Assembly: GCA_900095095.1 (NCBI GenBank)
Contig: FMBT01000297.1
Location: 496,001-560,000, forward strand
Origin: Fragilariopsis cylindrus CCMP1102
Lineage: Eukaryota; Bacillariophyta; Bacillariophyceae; Bacillariales; Bacillariaceae
Length of the DNA: 64,000 nt
Direction of reading: 5' to 3'
In this document: one piece after another, positions 11,400-22,700 of the stretch
How positions within the stretch are numbered: position 1 is the stretch's first letter
How the letters are laid out: every line of letters begins with the position of its first letter
The notes under the pieces: generated by a model
Seen by the model: the letters and a program-made list of their open reading frames with translations, nothing else
Databases searched by the model: none
What the model was told of the DNA's origin: nothing
Program-made: the position numbers and the translations under genes

Positions 11400-13395
11400 C
11401 TATCTTTTGCAACTCCCTTGTATTTCATGGATTGCACTTCTGCTTATACTATTTTCACAACTATTACAACTGTCACAAAAGGTAGTACTACTTGTACATT
11501 GATTCTGTTGTTTTTGAATTTTTGTCATCATCGATAGTAAATCATCCACTTTCTTTTCTGATTCGACCTCCTTTAGTCTTTGTTCATCGTGAAGTTGTGT
11601 TATCATCGATAGTAAAGCATCGATCTTCCCATCATTTCCTACTTGGGACGATACAAGGAAATCAAGGTGGTCTTGAGCGAGTACATTGCTACTAGATCCA
11701 AATTCCTCTTTACTGGTTACTCGACTGACACTTCTTTTGCACTGATCAGCTTTCCCCTTTTCTTGGAAGTAAGAAAACATTCCGATGATGATAGCGATGA
11801 CCGAGAAAAAAAGATGGAGAAGGAATATCCCAGCCATAGATTTTAACGATAATGATGATTCGTATAAGCCAGCAGAAGAGCTATCATCGCCGCTCCCTGA
11901 ATTTGATTTGTTGTCGCCATCGCTATTCTCAGTTTGTAAGTGCCGACGATTTTTGCCGTCATATAATTCATAATTGTTGGCGTCACAAGTTTGTATTTGA
12001 TCAGCTTCACTCTCGACTTCCGTGTTCCATAATTCTGCTAAGGTTCCATCCTCGCTTAGCTTCTCTAAGTGATATGTAAACACCTCTTTTTGAGGTATGG
12101 AAAAGAGAGAAAAGACACGTCAGTGGTCTCCTTACTTTCATGAAAACAAATGTATCATCAAAAATATTGTGCTTACCTGAGACAAGAAGCGTGCATTTTT
12201 GACCAGGGTCCATTAAGGTGGCAAATCCTGTATCGCTTTCAAGTACAGGACGTCCTTGCCAAGTTAGGTGACAATCGGGGTTGAATTCGTTTTTCAATGT
12301 GTATGCATCATAATCATGTCGCTCCCCAAGCACAACATCGCATTCTCCCTCATTGAGGGCAGTATACATGTCACGAACCGACTCTTTGGGAACAAGAAGA
12401 GATATTGCATCTGGATACTTCCTTGTTATATAGGCCTCTTGGTTTGTCATAGTTTCGATGCACATGCTCATGTCGTTTTCGATGGCATCTTGAATTGTGT
12501 TGAGGACCAATCTTGACTTCGCAGTCACTACCATGTACGATGTGAGGTTTGCGCCATATGCAGCTGTGATGAACATGACCCATATATAGTTTGAGATTAT
12601 GAATAGACGGGCAGCAGAACTTGTTGGAGCCCGATATGACATATTGAAATAAGACAAATATGACTCGTTCTGGTTGTCGACTGTCCTCTGCCGAAAAGAC
12701 ATTTTGTCTCGACCTTCTCCGAGGAAGTCAAGGAATTGATAGACGAAACCAGATACAATGATTTGTGCAATGAACACCAACCAAACACCCACTCAAACGG
12801 CTTGAACCAAAAAACCCATGGTATCTTGTCCTTTCCATCTGGACCAACATTTCTGATCATAATGATTTTCGAATCCAGCACTGGCGATGTAAAAGCAGAT
12901 CCCAAGTTGATACGCTCAGAAGTGATACTCCAGTCACTTACATAGATATCGTAGGCATTCGTTCCCCATTTAAGTAGTTCTGAATAACTTTTATTGTATC
13001 ATTTTTCTCGGTGATGCCAAAACTCTGTCGCCAGGTAAAATTGCCAAGTTCTGCAATTTCATCCAAAATTTTGGGGAACAGTCCGGGATACTCGGGATCC
13101 AGGCCTGTTTCTTCGTTGTAATTGGTACGATGATCCGATATGAGTACGTTTACTTGTCTACCTTCGAGCGCACTTTCGGTAAGCAATGAGTTGTTAACAG
13201 CCATTTTATACTGAGAGCAAAACGATTGGCGATAGTCAACATCTGCAAACGGTTCGTTGTAACCCAAAGATGCCCTTTCATTGCCAAGTAGATGTCGTTT
13301 GCTTCCAGAAGGTGTACGGACCAGAATAGCATGTACCATGTCAGGAAGTAACTGCCCATTCGACAAGGTAGGAGTGATTGGTTGAAGAATAGCAT
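11400..13395 (-). CDS. Ionotropic glutamate receptor-like channel, frame-broken
   Basis: Ionotropic glutamate receptor-like channels are ligand-gated cation channels of the plasma membrane. An extracellular ligand-binding lobe with NAYDIYVSDWSITSERINLG precedes the first helix (VGVWLVFIAQIIVSGFVYQF). The pore-lining helix carries NYIWVMFITAAYGANLTSYM, matching the family SYTANLAAFL motif. The second lobe contains ESDTGFATL, and a last helix (MAGIFLLHLFFSVIAIIIG) and Ser-rich cytoplasmic tail follow. One intron, 12086..12176, has a GTAAG donor and joins VS to EVFTYHLEKL. The frame changes near 12795, 12975 and probably 13310, each as if one base were missing. The last change would link a signal peptide (GSYFLTWYMLFWSVHLLEA) to the mature part. 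It is either a decaying gene or affected by sequence error; family identity is secure. Confidence 0.82.
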
Positions 13396-14697
13396 AGTGG
13401 GATGGAAGAAGAAGAAAGCTGTTCCGTCTTTATCATTATTACTAACGAAATATAAGCTTATTGCACGCTTTTTGTTGTTGAGGAAGGGTATGACAGCATT
13501 GTGGTGTCAAAGTGTCAAGGCCAAGGTTGTTACTGCGTAAATAAAGGCTGTTATACAGTAGGTTCGGGAAGTACTTCTTGTTCTGTTGCACAAAGAACAT
13601 TGTACAATAAGAACTCCTGTTAATTTTTTGTCTGCTTACTTTTAGTTTTTATATCACAAAAAGATACGCATCGCATTTTCTTCCGTTTTCTATAGAGTAA
13701 ATGATTCCTTCGGACAAACTTTGTCTTGGTTATAAACAAACCTTTTTTGGTTACAACTCTAACGTTACAAAGGCGAAAAGCCTCTTTGTCGGACTTTCTA
13801 TAATTATCTCGTGATTTTTTCCATGTTTTAGCTTCATAAAACCTCTCTCTACATCTCACCTATCATACAGTATTCTATCAATTAAGGAGATTACCATAGG
13901 ATTGATGGTGTACTGAGTATTGGATCTTTTAAGCTTCCCAAAACTAGAAGACGGAGAAAACATGCTTTGGGTGAAATTTCTAGTGCTTTATTGTGCAATG
14001 TGTAGTGCGACAACTGTGCACGGTAAGACAGATATATCTATAATTTTTTCAATAATATATGAAACCCAGTTTACCCAGTTTCACCTAGAACCCGCACAGT
14101 TTAGGACGTTATTGTTGTGTTGTGTTGTGTTCTATTTTATTTCATTATTAGGAGGATGAAGTACTTGAGATGAGACCAATAATATATGATAGATAGATGA
14201 TGAACTTGTCAATTGTTAATGGCCATAGATTTGCAGAGCAGAGAAGAACAGTTTATTGTCAAGTCAATTGTTGGAACTTTTCTCCTATGCATTTTTACTA
14301 GTAAACAGAAAAGACAAAGAGATAAAGAGAACTTACTCTCATTATCGTGCTGCTATAACAAAAACTGCACACAGAATTTAGGCTTTGTCGTCCTGTTAGT
14401 GAGTGTAAATTCCCTACAATAGCGCATGTGAATTCTGTGCTTGCTGGAGTAGGAAGTACTGCATAGAAGTGACCAAACATATGGTCAAATAGTATATACA
14501 GCATTTTCCCACAGGTATATGTGCATTGTTGAAAAGAAAAACTGTACCTCTGAACAATTGTAGCCTACTTGTTGTTCTGCTAAGAAACACTGGTATCTTA
14601 ACTTTTTGTGCAGTGTAAACATCAAAACACAGGAATATGTGTGAGAGAGCACCGATTTTGTTTTGTTTTCTACAGCAGCAGGTTTAGCCCAGTATCA

Positions 14698-14724
14698 TAC
14701 TACTACTACTACTACTACTACTAC
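14698..14724 (+). repeat. (TAC)n microsatellite
   Basis: Nine uninterrupted TAC units lie in otherwise non-coding DNA. Confidence 0.9.
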
Positions 14725-15147
14725 CAATTTGACCCTCAAAATTTTGGCATGGTGATAATTATTGACTATAGAATTTTGGATTTGATTTAAACTGCATAAA
14801 TGCCGTGCCATTGGATCCATCTTACAAGTTGAGGATCTTCAGAATATTCAAGGGGTACCAAGTTGGAATTAAACTTCTGTTTATAACCCACTAGATAATC
14901 AAACATGTGGTTCCAGATTCTATGGTCTATTACCTGATGTTTTGCTCATTTCATTGGTGGTTCTATATTGAGTTACATGTGGAATTTGTGTGCACATACG
15001 GTATCCATTCAAACCAAAGAACATGCACGTGTCATTCCATTCACAGCAAACAGCCGCTCATACACTAACAGCGCATTCAATAATAAGACAATACAAAGAC
15101 ACTAGTAGATAGTAATAACACAAGGATTATTCCTTCCTCTTACTTTT

Positions 15148-15185
15148 TAATATAAAACCTCTTAACTAATATAAAACCTCTTAAC
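15148..15185 (+). repeat. 19-bp exact tandem duplication
   Basis: The 19-base unit TAATATAAAACCTCTTAAC occurs twice in direct succession (15148-15166 and 15167-15185). It lies within the gene-poor stretch. Confidence 0.9.
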
Positions 15186-16345
15186 CAAATACATTGTGTA
15201 GTCTAATGATGTCCTCTTGGTTGAACAACTTTACACTTACTTGTCATCAATAGTACTACATTTGTTGCTCTTCAGTGTGGCTCATCTTGTTCAAGTAGAG
15301 AAGTGGTTACAATAATACTACTACTACTACTACAAGAAGTCTACGGTACTACATTGCCATTATCCTTTTTCTGTTGTATAATCCAACACCAGTTCCCTTT
15401 ATCCCAATGGTGGTTATCATAATATTGATTGCTAGTAGTGTCTTTTGCCATAGTATTCTGGTCCTTTTCCCTCTCCTTTGTAGATCATCTTCTACCATTG
15501 TTTCTGGTTTTGATATCAATATATTTTCCGTGATATCTCTGGTAGTACTGCCTTCCTTGTCGGTATAAGGTAAAAAAGCCAACACCAATTTCCTTGTACC
15601 CAATCATGATGATCATCATGATCTCTTTCATATTTTCCTTCCTTCTTCCTCTTCCTCTTTCTTGATGTGATTATGATTATCTGCAGTTGCAACAACGACA
15701 GCAGAATTAGAACAAGGAGGAGCTGCAGCATTAGCACCAGCAATTGTATACGGCAATGGATAATGTTGTTCTTTTGATGCCTGGCCTAAATTCTTCGAGG
15801 CATCATCAGGGACAATAGCATTTCCAACAACAGTAGCATAAATAATTGTCTGTTGTCTACTTCCATCATCGCATCAACAGAGGAAGTATAGATAAATGCT
15901 CATAGAGATACCGGTAGATGATAACAAATGTATTAATCTATGTCCATCGCCGACAGTCAATGTTATGTTGAAGAATGGTTGTTGTTGTTGTTGTTGTGTT
16001 CTTTTATGTGAATTTCTTGAAATTTTCGAATGTAAAAATTTCATACAAATTTTTATCCACGAATGAACATAGAATAGATTCAGGTGTCAAGCAGGCAACG
16101 GATTGAGAATGCTACATGTCAGTCGATTGCCGTTTATTTTGAAGAGAAGAATTCAAATGACTTACCTGCCGACGACGACGACGACGACGATGAGAATCAA
16201 TCAGTTATTGGCGATCAAGTGGTAGTAATTTGATATTTACATTAGAATAAGGAATAGACTACACGGTAGTCTGTGAAGAAAAGTAACCTTCGCCCTATAG
16301 ATATTATTCATACCTCTGGAAAATACTACAGTAAATAATAAATCA

Positions 16346-17575
16346 ATGATGGATTCTTTATTTCAATCGGTCGTCCGACCAGCTCTTATTTTAATATGTG
16401 CAATGATGTTATTCAATCTACCAACATTGATGTATAAGATTGGAATGTTTCTTCGTGGGATTTATATTTATTATTTTGTAATGATAAAAAATGGAGAAAC
16501 CACAAGATCCATTATTGTGATCGGTCCAATTTTACAAAAAGAAAAGGAATTAGATCATACGGCAGATGATGATGATGATGATGTTATTGAACGAAAAACA
16601 ATTTACTTTGTCCGTCATGGTGAATCAACATGGAATGACACATTCAACAAAGGTAGTCATCGATCACAAAATGCATTCATTATTGGGTTCATTCCTGGTT
16701 TGATTAAGGCATTGCTTTTTGAATTATACTTGATTTTGTCTGGTAAACTCGATAGGTAAGTTCGAAAGTCATGCGTTTATTTTATTTTAAAAAACTGTAT
16801 ATATATGTATATATATATATCTATTAGATCGCAATTTTCTTCTTACACGTCCCGTTCCTTTATTTGTATTTACAGTTGGTTCTATGATGCTCCGACTTCC
16901 ACTTTAGGATTGAACCAAGTAGATAATCTATCTCAATTCTTCAAGTCAACTAATATCACCACAGATTCAAACAACGATAAAGTAGCGCAACACGTTGCCA
17001 TTTTGAAGGCAAGTCCGGATGCACCACCATCGAAGTTACTAAGTTCGAATCTTAGACGGGCAGTATCCACTATGGCTGGAGGATTTAAGACTAGACTTGC
17101 TCGTCGACCTCAGGAGAAGATTTTAGTCGTCCCGTCTCTGCAAGAGATTAGTCGCAATCCTGATACGTTGTCTATTACACCTGCTCATATGTCCATCCAA
17201 GCATCATGGATTGATAAAACATCCACAATCTGTAACTTTCAATCAACTTTTACTAATCAAGTTGACATGAGTTTACATCTAGGTAACAAACCAATTGGAA
17301 CGAATGGATTAAAAAGGATGAGAGAATTTTGTAATTTTGTTTTTTCCTCATCTGTGAAAGAAGAATATGTTATTGTTGGTGGACATTCTATCTGGTTCCG
17401 TTCATTCTTTCGTACATTCTTACCGTACAAATCCGATCATGTTGGTAAAACAAAGAAGGTTGTTAATTGTGGTGTTGTTGCGTTTACATTGTTGAAGGTT
17501 GTACGAAAATCTGGACAACCAACATATATGATCGATCCAAACTCAGTGGATGTCGTCTATGGAGGGTTCGATTAG
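16346..17575 (+). CDS. Histidine phosphatase (phosphoglycerate mutase-like) membrane protein
   Basis: This belongs to the histidine phosphatase superfamily, which uses a phospho-His intermediate; the substrate is unknown. Exons are 16346..16755 and 16876..17575, giving 369 aa, with a GTAAG donor and TTTACAG acceptor. The N-terminus has a hydrophobic anchor (PALILICAMMLFNLPTLMYK). The catalytic RHG motif is TIYFVRHGESTWNDTF at about residue 88, and the second catalytic His is in EEYVIVGGHSIWFRSFF. LLSSNLRRAVSTMAGGF supplies the expected conserved Arg region. An Asp-rich linker precedes the catalytic domain. The reading frame is intact. Confidence 0.85.
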
Positions 17576-18143
17576 TACTATTTTAGATTCGAATATAATA
17601 GTAGAGTAGAGTAGAGTAGAGTGAGCGTGTTCACTTCACACTAAAATGCATATATTGGGGTACTTATTGGTTGTAGATTGTATAATGCATCGTGTCTCTC
17701 GCTGGTGAAAGTAATACAAGTAGTACTAGTAAAATGATACAGTTCGAACCATTGTTTTTATCTAGTAGTAAAATAGTTTTTAGATCATCATCTTACAACG
17801 TATGTAGCTATTAGTAATCATCTACTCTGATTTGATTCATATCGGTGTGCGTGTATTATGTGTATGGGGTTGATGTATCGTATAAATTTCACAAGTTGTG
17901 TTAACGTGTATCTCTAATATTCATGTAGATATTCATGTACATCACCTCTTATTATTTTCTTCTTTTGTGATGCTATGGTTCGACATACAGTCGGCGCCAT
18001 AACATGACAGATATAGCAAGCGAATTTATAAATAGCTTGAATACTATAATCATTTGTCTCTGTTCTCTCTTTTCTTGACCAAACAATTATTTGACATTAT
18101 ATTATATATACAATTTATATACGGTAGTCAGTATTAATATTAA
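17576..18143. other. Intergenic spacer between convergent genes
   Basis: This 0.57-kb spacer is AT-rich with a short (GTAGA)n tract just after the upstream stop. Nothing else was seen. Confidence 0.5.
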
Positions 18144-18888
18144 TTATTCCTTTTCAAATTTTGTTTCACTATTTTCTTCTACCCAACGTCCTGAATGTGA
18201 ATCACTTAATCCATGTCCACGTTGATGTAAACTTTCCGTAAGAGATTTCCGTCGTAGTATACGCATTTCACGTAACTCTTGTCGATGATCTACATTTGAA
18301 TTTGAATTTGATGCTGCCCTTAAAATCTTTGTTTGGTAATCTACTCGTCGTGTATCGTCAGTATTATTAATATTATTATTGTGCCTTATACCTAAACTAT
18401 TATCATTATCATCATCCACAGTGACGACGATGATGATGTTGATAATGACGCAGCTTGAAACATTGGATGTAATAAATGAGCTAATTCTTTACCGGTTGTC
18501 GATGCTGCAAAGAATGTACCGAATGCAAATGATGATAACACGGTTAACAAAGCAGTATTTTTATTTAAACTTCCACCTTTTATAAAACCAAGTTTCTTTG
18601 CCCATTGTGTACCTGTCACCAACACAATACCACTACACAATCCAAGTCCTGTTTTTAATAATATATCGGGAAAAAAAATAAATCGCAATCGGTTGAGTTG
18701 AGTGTGAGAAGCCATATCATGTATATGTATTCAATTGTGCTTTTACTAAATGTATTAAAGAAAAGTTTAGTCCTAATTAAACACGTACCACCTCCTATCA
18801 TACCATGATAATAAATATCTCTTCTTACACTTCGAAGTGTTTGAACATTTTCTACCGAGAGTGAATCTGGGGGATTCATAGCGCCCAT
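18144..18888 (-). CDS. Small two-helix membrane protein of unknown function
   Basis: I do not recognise this family. The first exon is 18789..18888 and the second begins at 18648 (donor GTACGT, acceptor AACAG). Two hydrophobic helices are visible, GLCSGIVLVTGTQWAKKLG and LLTVLSSFAFGTFFAASTTG. A Ser/Asp-rich linker and a basic C-terminus with ELREMRILRRKSLTESLHQ and GHGLSDSHSGRWVEE follow. Near 18420, in the linker, the frame changes as if one base were missing: the helix part would stop after SSSSLWMMIMIIV, while the C-terminal part is open one base out of frame. The clean composition of both halves and the lack of a splice site there favour one gene of about 200 aa. Confidence 0.6.
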
Positions 18889-19749
18889 TTTTCGTAGAGC
18901 AGACGGACTGGACGGTGTTCACGTTTTGTGTTATTTTAATCACTGTTTTTCTTCTTTTCTTTTCAATTCGATTTGTTTCTTTTCCTTTCGAATATGCTTC
19001 TACTACAGTCTTGGTTTGTATGCTTCCTGTGATAGACCAGTACTGTACAAGTCAATGATGGTGTTACAGTTTTGTCAAAGAGATAATAGATTATGTTACG
19101 TTACTTCTACTGTAGGCTCGAAGATAGCATTCTTCTATTAAATTTCCTTTTTCTTACCTTTAAACCTGCCTGTAATAGTACTGTACTTCAATTGTACTGT
19201 AGTCACTAGATTTCGTCGTGTCAAGTCAGGATTGTTTTCTTTTCGTGTGTTCTTTTATAAAAGCGCGGGACTTGGTTACACATACTGACTGGATCAATCA
19301 CGAATACAAGAATCTTATGATTTCTTAATTGTCGAAGAGATGAACTCCAAGTTACTTCATCACCCGTACTGTTCTTGGATAAACTCTGCCCTCTGACACC
19401 AACACATACATCAATACTCTGTCAACAAGTGCCATTACTAAGGGCAACAGTGAACCACTGTCGTTGCATCTCGATCACTATATATTTAGTCGTGGGACAG
19501 AGGACAGAGTCAATCAAAATAGAAATTCTAAACTTCTGTTGTTTTGTGATTGAATAATATCGGGTACAGTAGTTCACGCAACAATCATTTCTGTTCGATT
19601 GATTCGTCACAAAAAAGAGAGAAAAACGTGAACACAATATATATATATAAAAAGAAAGGTCGAGACAGAATACTGAAGGCCAGGAAAAAGGAAGCTCCAT
19701 CAGGGTCCAAGTGGAGGGAGTAATAACAAAAAATAATACTGTTAATAAA
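18889..19749. other. Divergent intergenic spacer
   Basis: This 0.86 kb lies between two divergent start codons and should contain both promoters. It has a short TA tract near 19640 and no recognisable gene. Confidence 0.5.
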
Positions 19750-22700
19750 ATGAAGGACGATACATCTTCTTTTTCGTATTTTTTAATATCGAAATTTATG
19801 TTACTCGGGAGTGTCGTCGTCGTATATTTAGCTTCTATTGCAACATCGTTCGAAGTATCCTCTCCTTCTGGTGGTGGTTATGGTTGTGGTCGTAATGCGA
19901 TAGTCAGTACAAGAAGTAAATACGGTGGTATATCATCGTCGTCAGCAGGCGACTCGAGTAGTAATAGGAGAAGGACACGATCGTCGCAAGGTCAACAACA
20001 CCCACAAACGTCATATGTGTCACCACTGCAATCGAGGGTTTCATTTTTAGAACAATACCAGCAATATCAAGAAAATGATCATCCATCTTTATCATGTTCA
20101 GGTAGAACTACATCAGCTTGTCTTATATTTCCACGTTCATCTTCTTCCTATCGATCAAATACTAATGCTTATTTGAAGAAACGATTGTCTTATACTCCTC
20201 TATCGTTGTCGTCGTCGTCGTCGTCATCGGACTTGGGATCAGAAAGTAAGGATAAGGAAGCACAACAAGAAGATTTGGGGTTGTCTTCATCGTCTTCATC
20301 CGGAATGGGAGATGATGAGAATAAGGAGGAAGAATCATCACCATCAAACAATGTTGGATACGATGATTTGTATGAATTCTTAACACGTCGTACAGGACAA
20401 CCAGCGGGAGAATCTGAACGAAGAAGGAAGAGGGATCGTATAATGGAATGGATGCCGACAGGAACAGCTGGTGGTGGTGGAAGTGGAAATGCTGCTTCTA
20501 ATCTAATCCAACCAATCCGACTTGAAGATGGGAAGGTCGATGAGGAATTAGTAGCAAAACAACAACAACAAGATGAAGAACAACAGAATACGTCATCCCG
20601 AACTAAAATTAAATTCGATGAACTCTTTTCGGGTATGCCTAGTTTGAATGATATTATTTCTAGTGGTGACAACGTCGACGAAGATGATGGAGATGCTGCT
20701 GACAACATCAAAAAGAAGAAATCAAGAATAACAGACGATCATGATTTTTCATGGTTTGAACCAGAACGATTAAGAATAGAAAGTGAATATGAACAAATTC
20801 GTCAAGAAACGAGAGAACGTATCCGTGAGCAGAGACTTCTGGAAGAAGAATCTGATGAGAACGATAGTAGTAACAGCGATAGTGATAATATACCAAAAAA
20901 TGCCGAAGGGATCGCAGATGCAATTGTTCAAGAAGAAATGAATCAGATGATCGCATCTGTAAGATTAGAACGATCAAAGGAACGATTACAAGAATACGAA
21001 TCAAATCGATCATCGGACATTGAATCACGGAATTATCAGGATGCGACTGATGATGTTGTTAACAAGATACTGAAGGACACGGCAGAACAGCAGGAACGAA
21101 ATGATAAATTAAAAGCCCGTGTCGATGAATATCAGGAGTATGAACAACGTCTACGACTGCAACAACAAGAACAGCAAATATCGTACGGCAGTAATGACGA
21201 TTCCAATCAAAAACGAATAATTCCAGGAGAAGATACGGATATGGACGATTGGACACTTCAACGATTGGAGGAAATGCTTGAGAACTCTCAAAATCGCGAG
21301 GACGATGATGGTACTATTTCTGATATTTTAGAAGAAAATCTAGAAAATTTAAGGAAACAGATAGAACAAGAATCGAAAAGGGGTTCTATAGAACCACAAA
21401 CCATGAAAGAATGGCAAATGTACCGATCTATATTCACAAGGTTACAAAACGGTGACGGAATTATGGAAAACGGTGAAGACGACAGCAACAATATTGGTGG
21501 TGTCGACGAAGCGCAAGTTGCACAGCAACTCAATTCTTGGCGTGAATACATAGTGAAGGAGGATGGAATGAGACAACAGTCCGGTCTGTCAAGTGGTCCC
21601 AAGTTACCCTTTGATCATCTTGGAACGAAGACAGACCAAATGCCTGTTTATGAAGATGCCGATGAAGAAAATGAACACAAATCACGTCGCGAACTGAATC
21701 GGGAAGTTAACATACAAGCCGTTCAAGTAATGGAAGATCTGATACAAAAAAGTGACAGTAGACGATCCGAAAGTTTGAGAAAGCAACTTGATATTCTTAA
21801 GGCAGACTTGGAATCGCGAGATTACAATGATATCGAAGAGGAGATTATTGATGAACCAGTATCATTTGAACCAGTTGATTTGAGTGGTGTATTCAGTCGG
21901 AAAAAAGAAGAAAGCAAAAAAGATAAGAAACAAGTAACTTTTGGATTCTCTAAGGAAGAAATAGATGCCATCAATCAAGTTTTTGATGAAACAGGGACAG
22001 GGGAACTATACAGTCCACCACCAACAAAGTATGAAGACCCTATTCAGCGTGATCCACCCCCCAATACACAGAACGAAAATCAACCTCCTGCGCCAAATAC
22101 ACCTTTTTTCCAAGAAAAAACGAATAAAAGCGATGCGGAAGAACCGGATATACAAAATAAGCTTGGCTCCGTCGACGAGCAAAAGCTCCAGGCAATGTTC
22201 CGTAGGGCAAACGTTAGAACGATAGCAGAACAAGATTCTATTAGACAAGAGTGGGAAGCTTTCCAGGCATTTGAAAAGGAAAGTCGAGGCAAATCAGGAC
22301 TCTCTGAAAGTACAGGCGATTCAACGGTGATGGACGATGCCAAACTTAAATACGATGTTAACGATGTCATGACAAGTGATGGTGACTTTGATGCAGCCAA
22401 GATCTTGTCTACGATCGGGCCACGTCCTGTTAGAAAGAAAGCTCAAGGATCAACTACCACAAGTGATACCACAGATCTCGAATCAGACGAAAACACTACT
22501 GACGACGCCTTACGGTCCGATGTCGATCCATCGGAAGTTGCGGATGCAATATACCGGTCGGTAGCGGCTGCAGGTGGTGGTAGAGGGAAGGAAGACGAAG
22601 AACTAAAAGAGAAAGATAGAGCAGAGTACGAAAATTATCTGGCAAAGGAAGAAGAAATGAGAAGAAATTTGGATCAGAGAGAAGAGGAAATTATCGATGC

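Larger units (their letters stand above)
13396..16345. other. Gene-poor region of about 3 kb
   Basis: No conserved protein was recognised in any frame. Visible items are a (TAC)n tract at 14698-14724 and an exact 19-bp tandem duplication (TAATATAAAACCTCTTAAC) at 15148-15185. A short ORF at 13963 starts MLWVKFLVLYCAMCSATTVHG, looks like a signal peptide and is followed by GTAAG, but no continuing exon was found. Confidence 0.5.

Noticed and set aside
13963-14160. Possible signal-peptide exon (MLWVKFLVLYCAMCS...) followed by GTAAG on the plus strand
   Set aside because: No downstream exon with coding character was found in the next 2 kb, so a gene cannot be supported.
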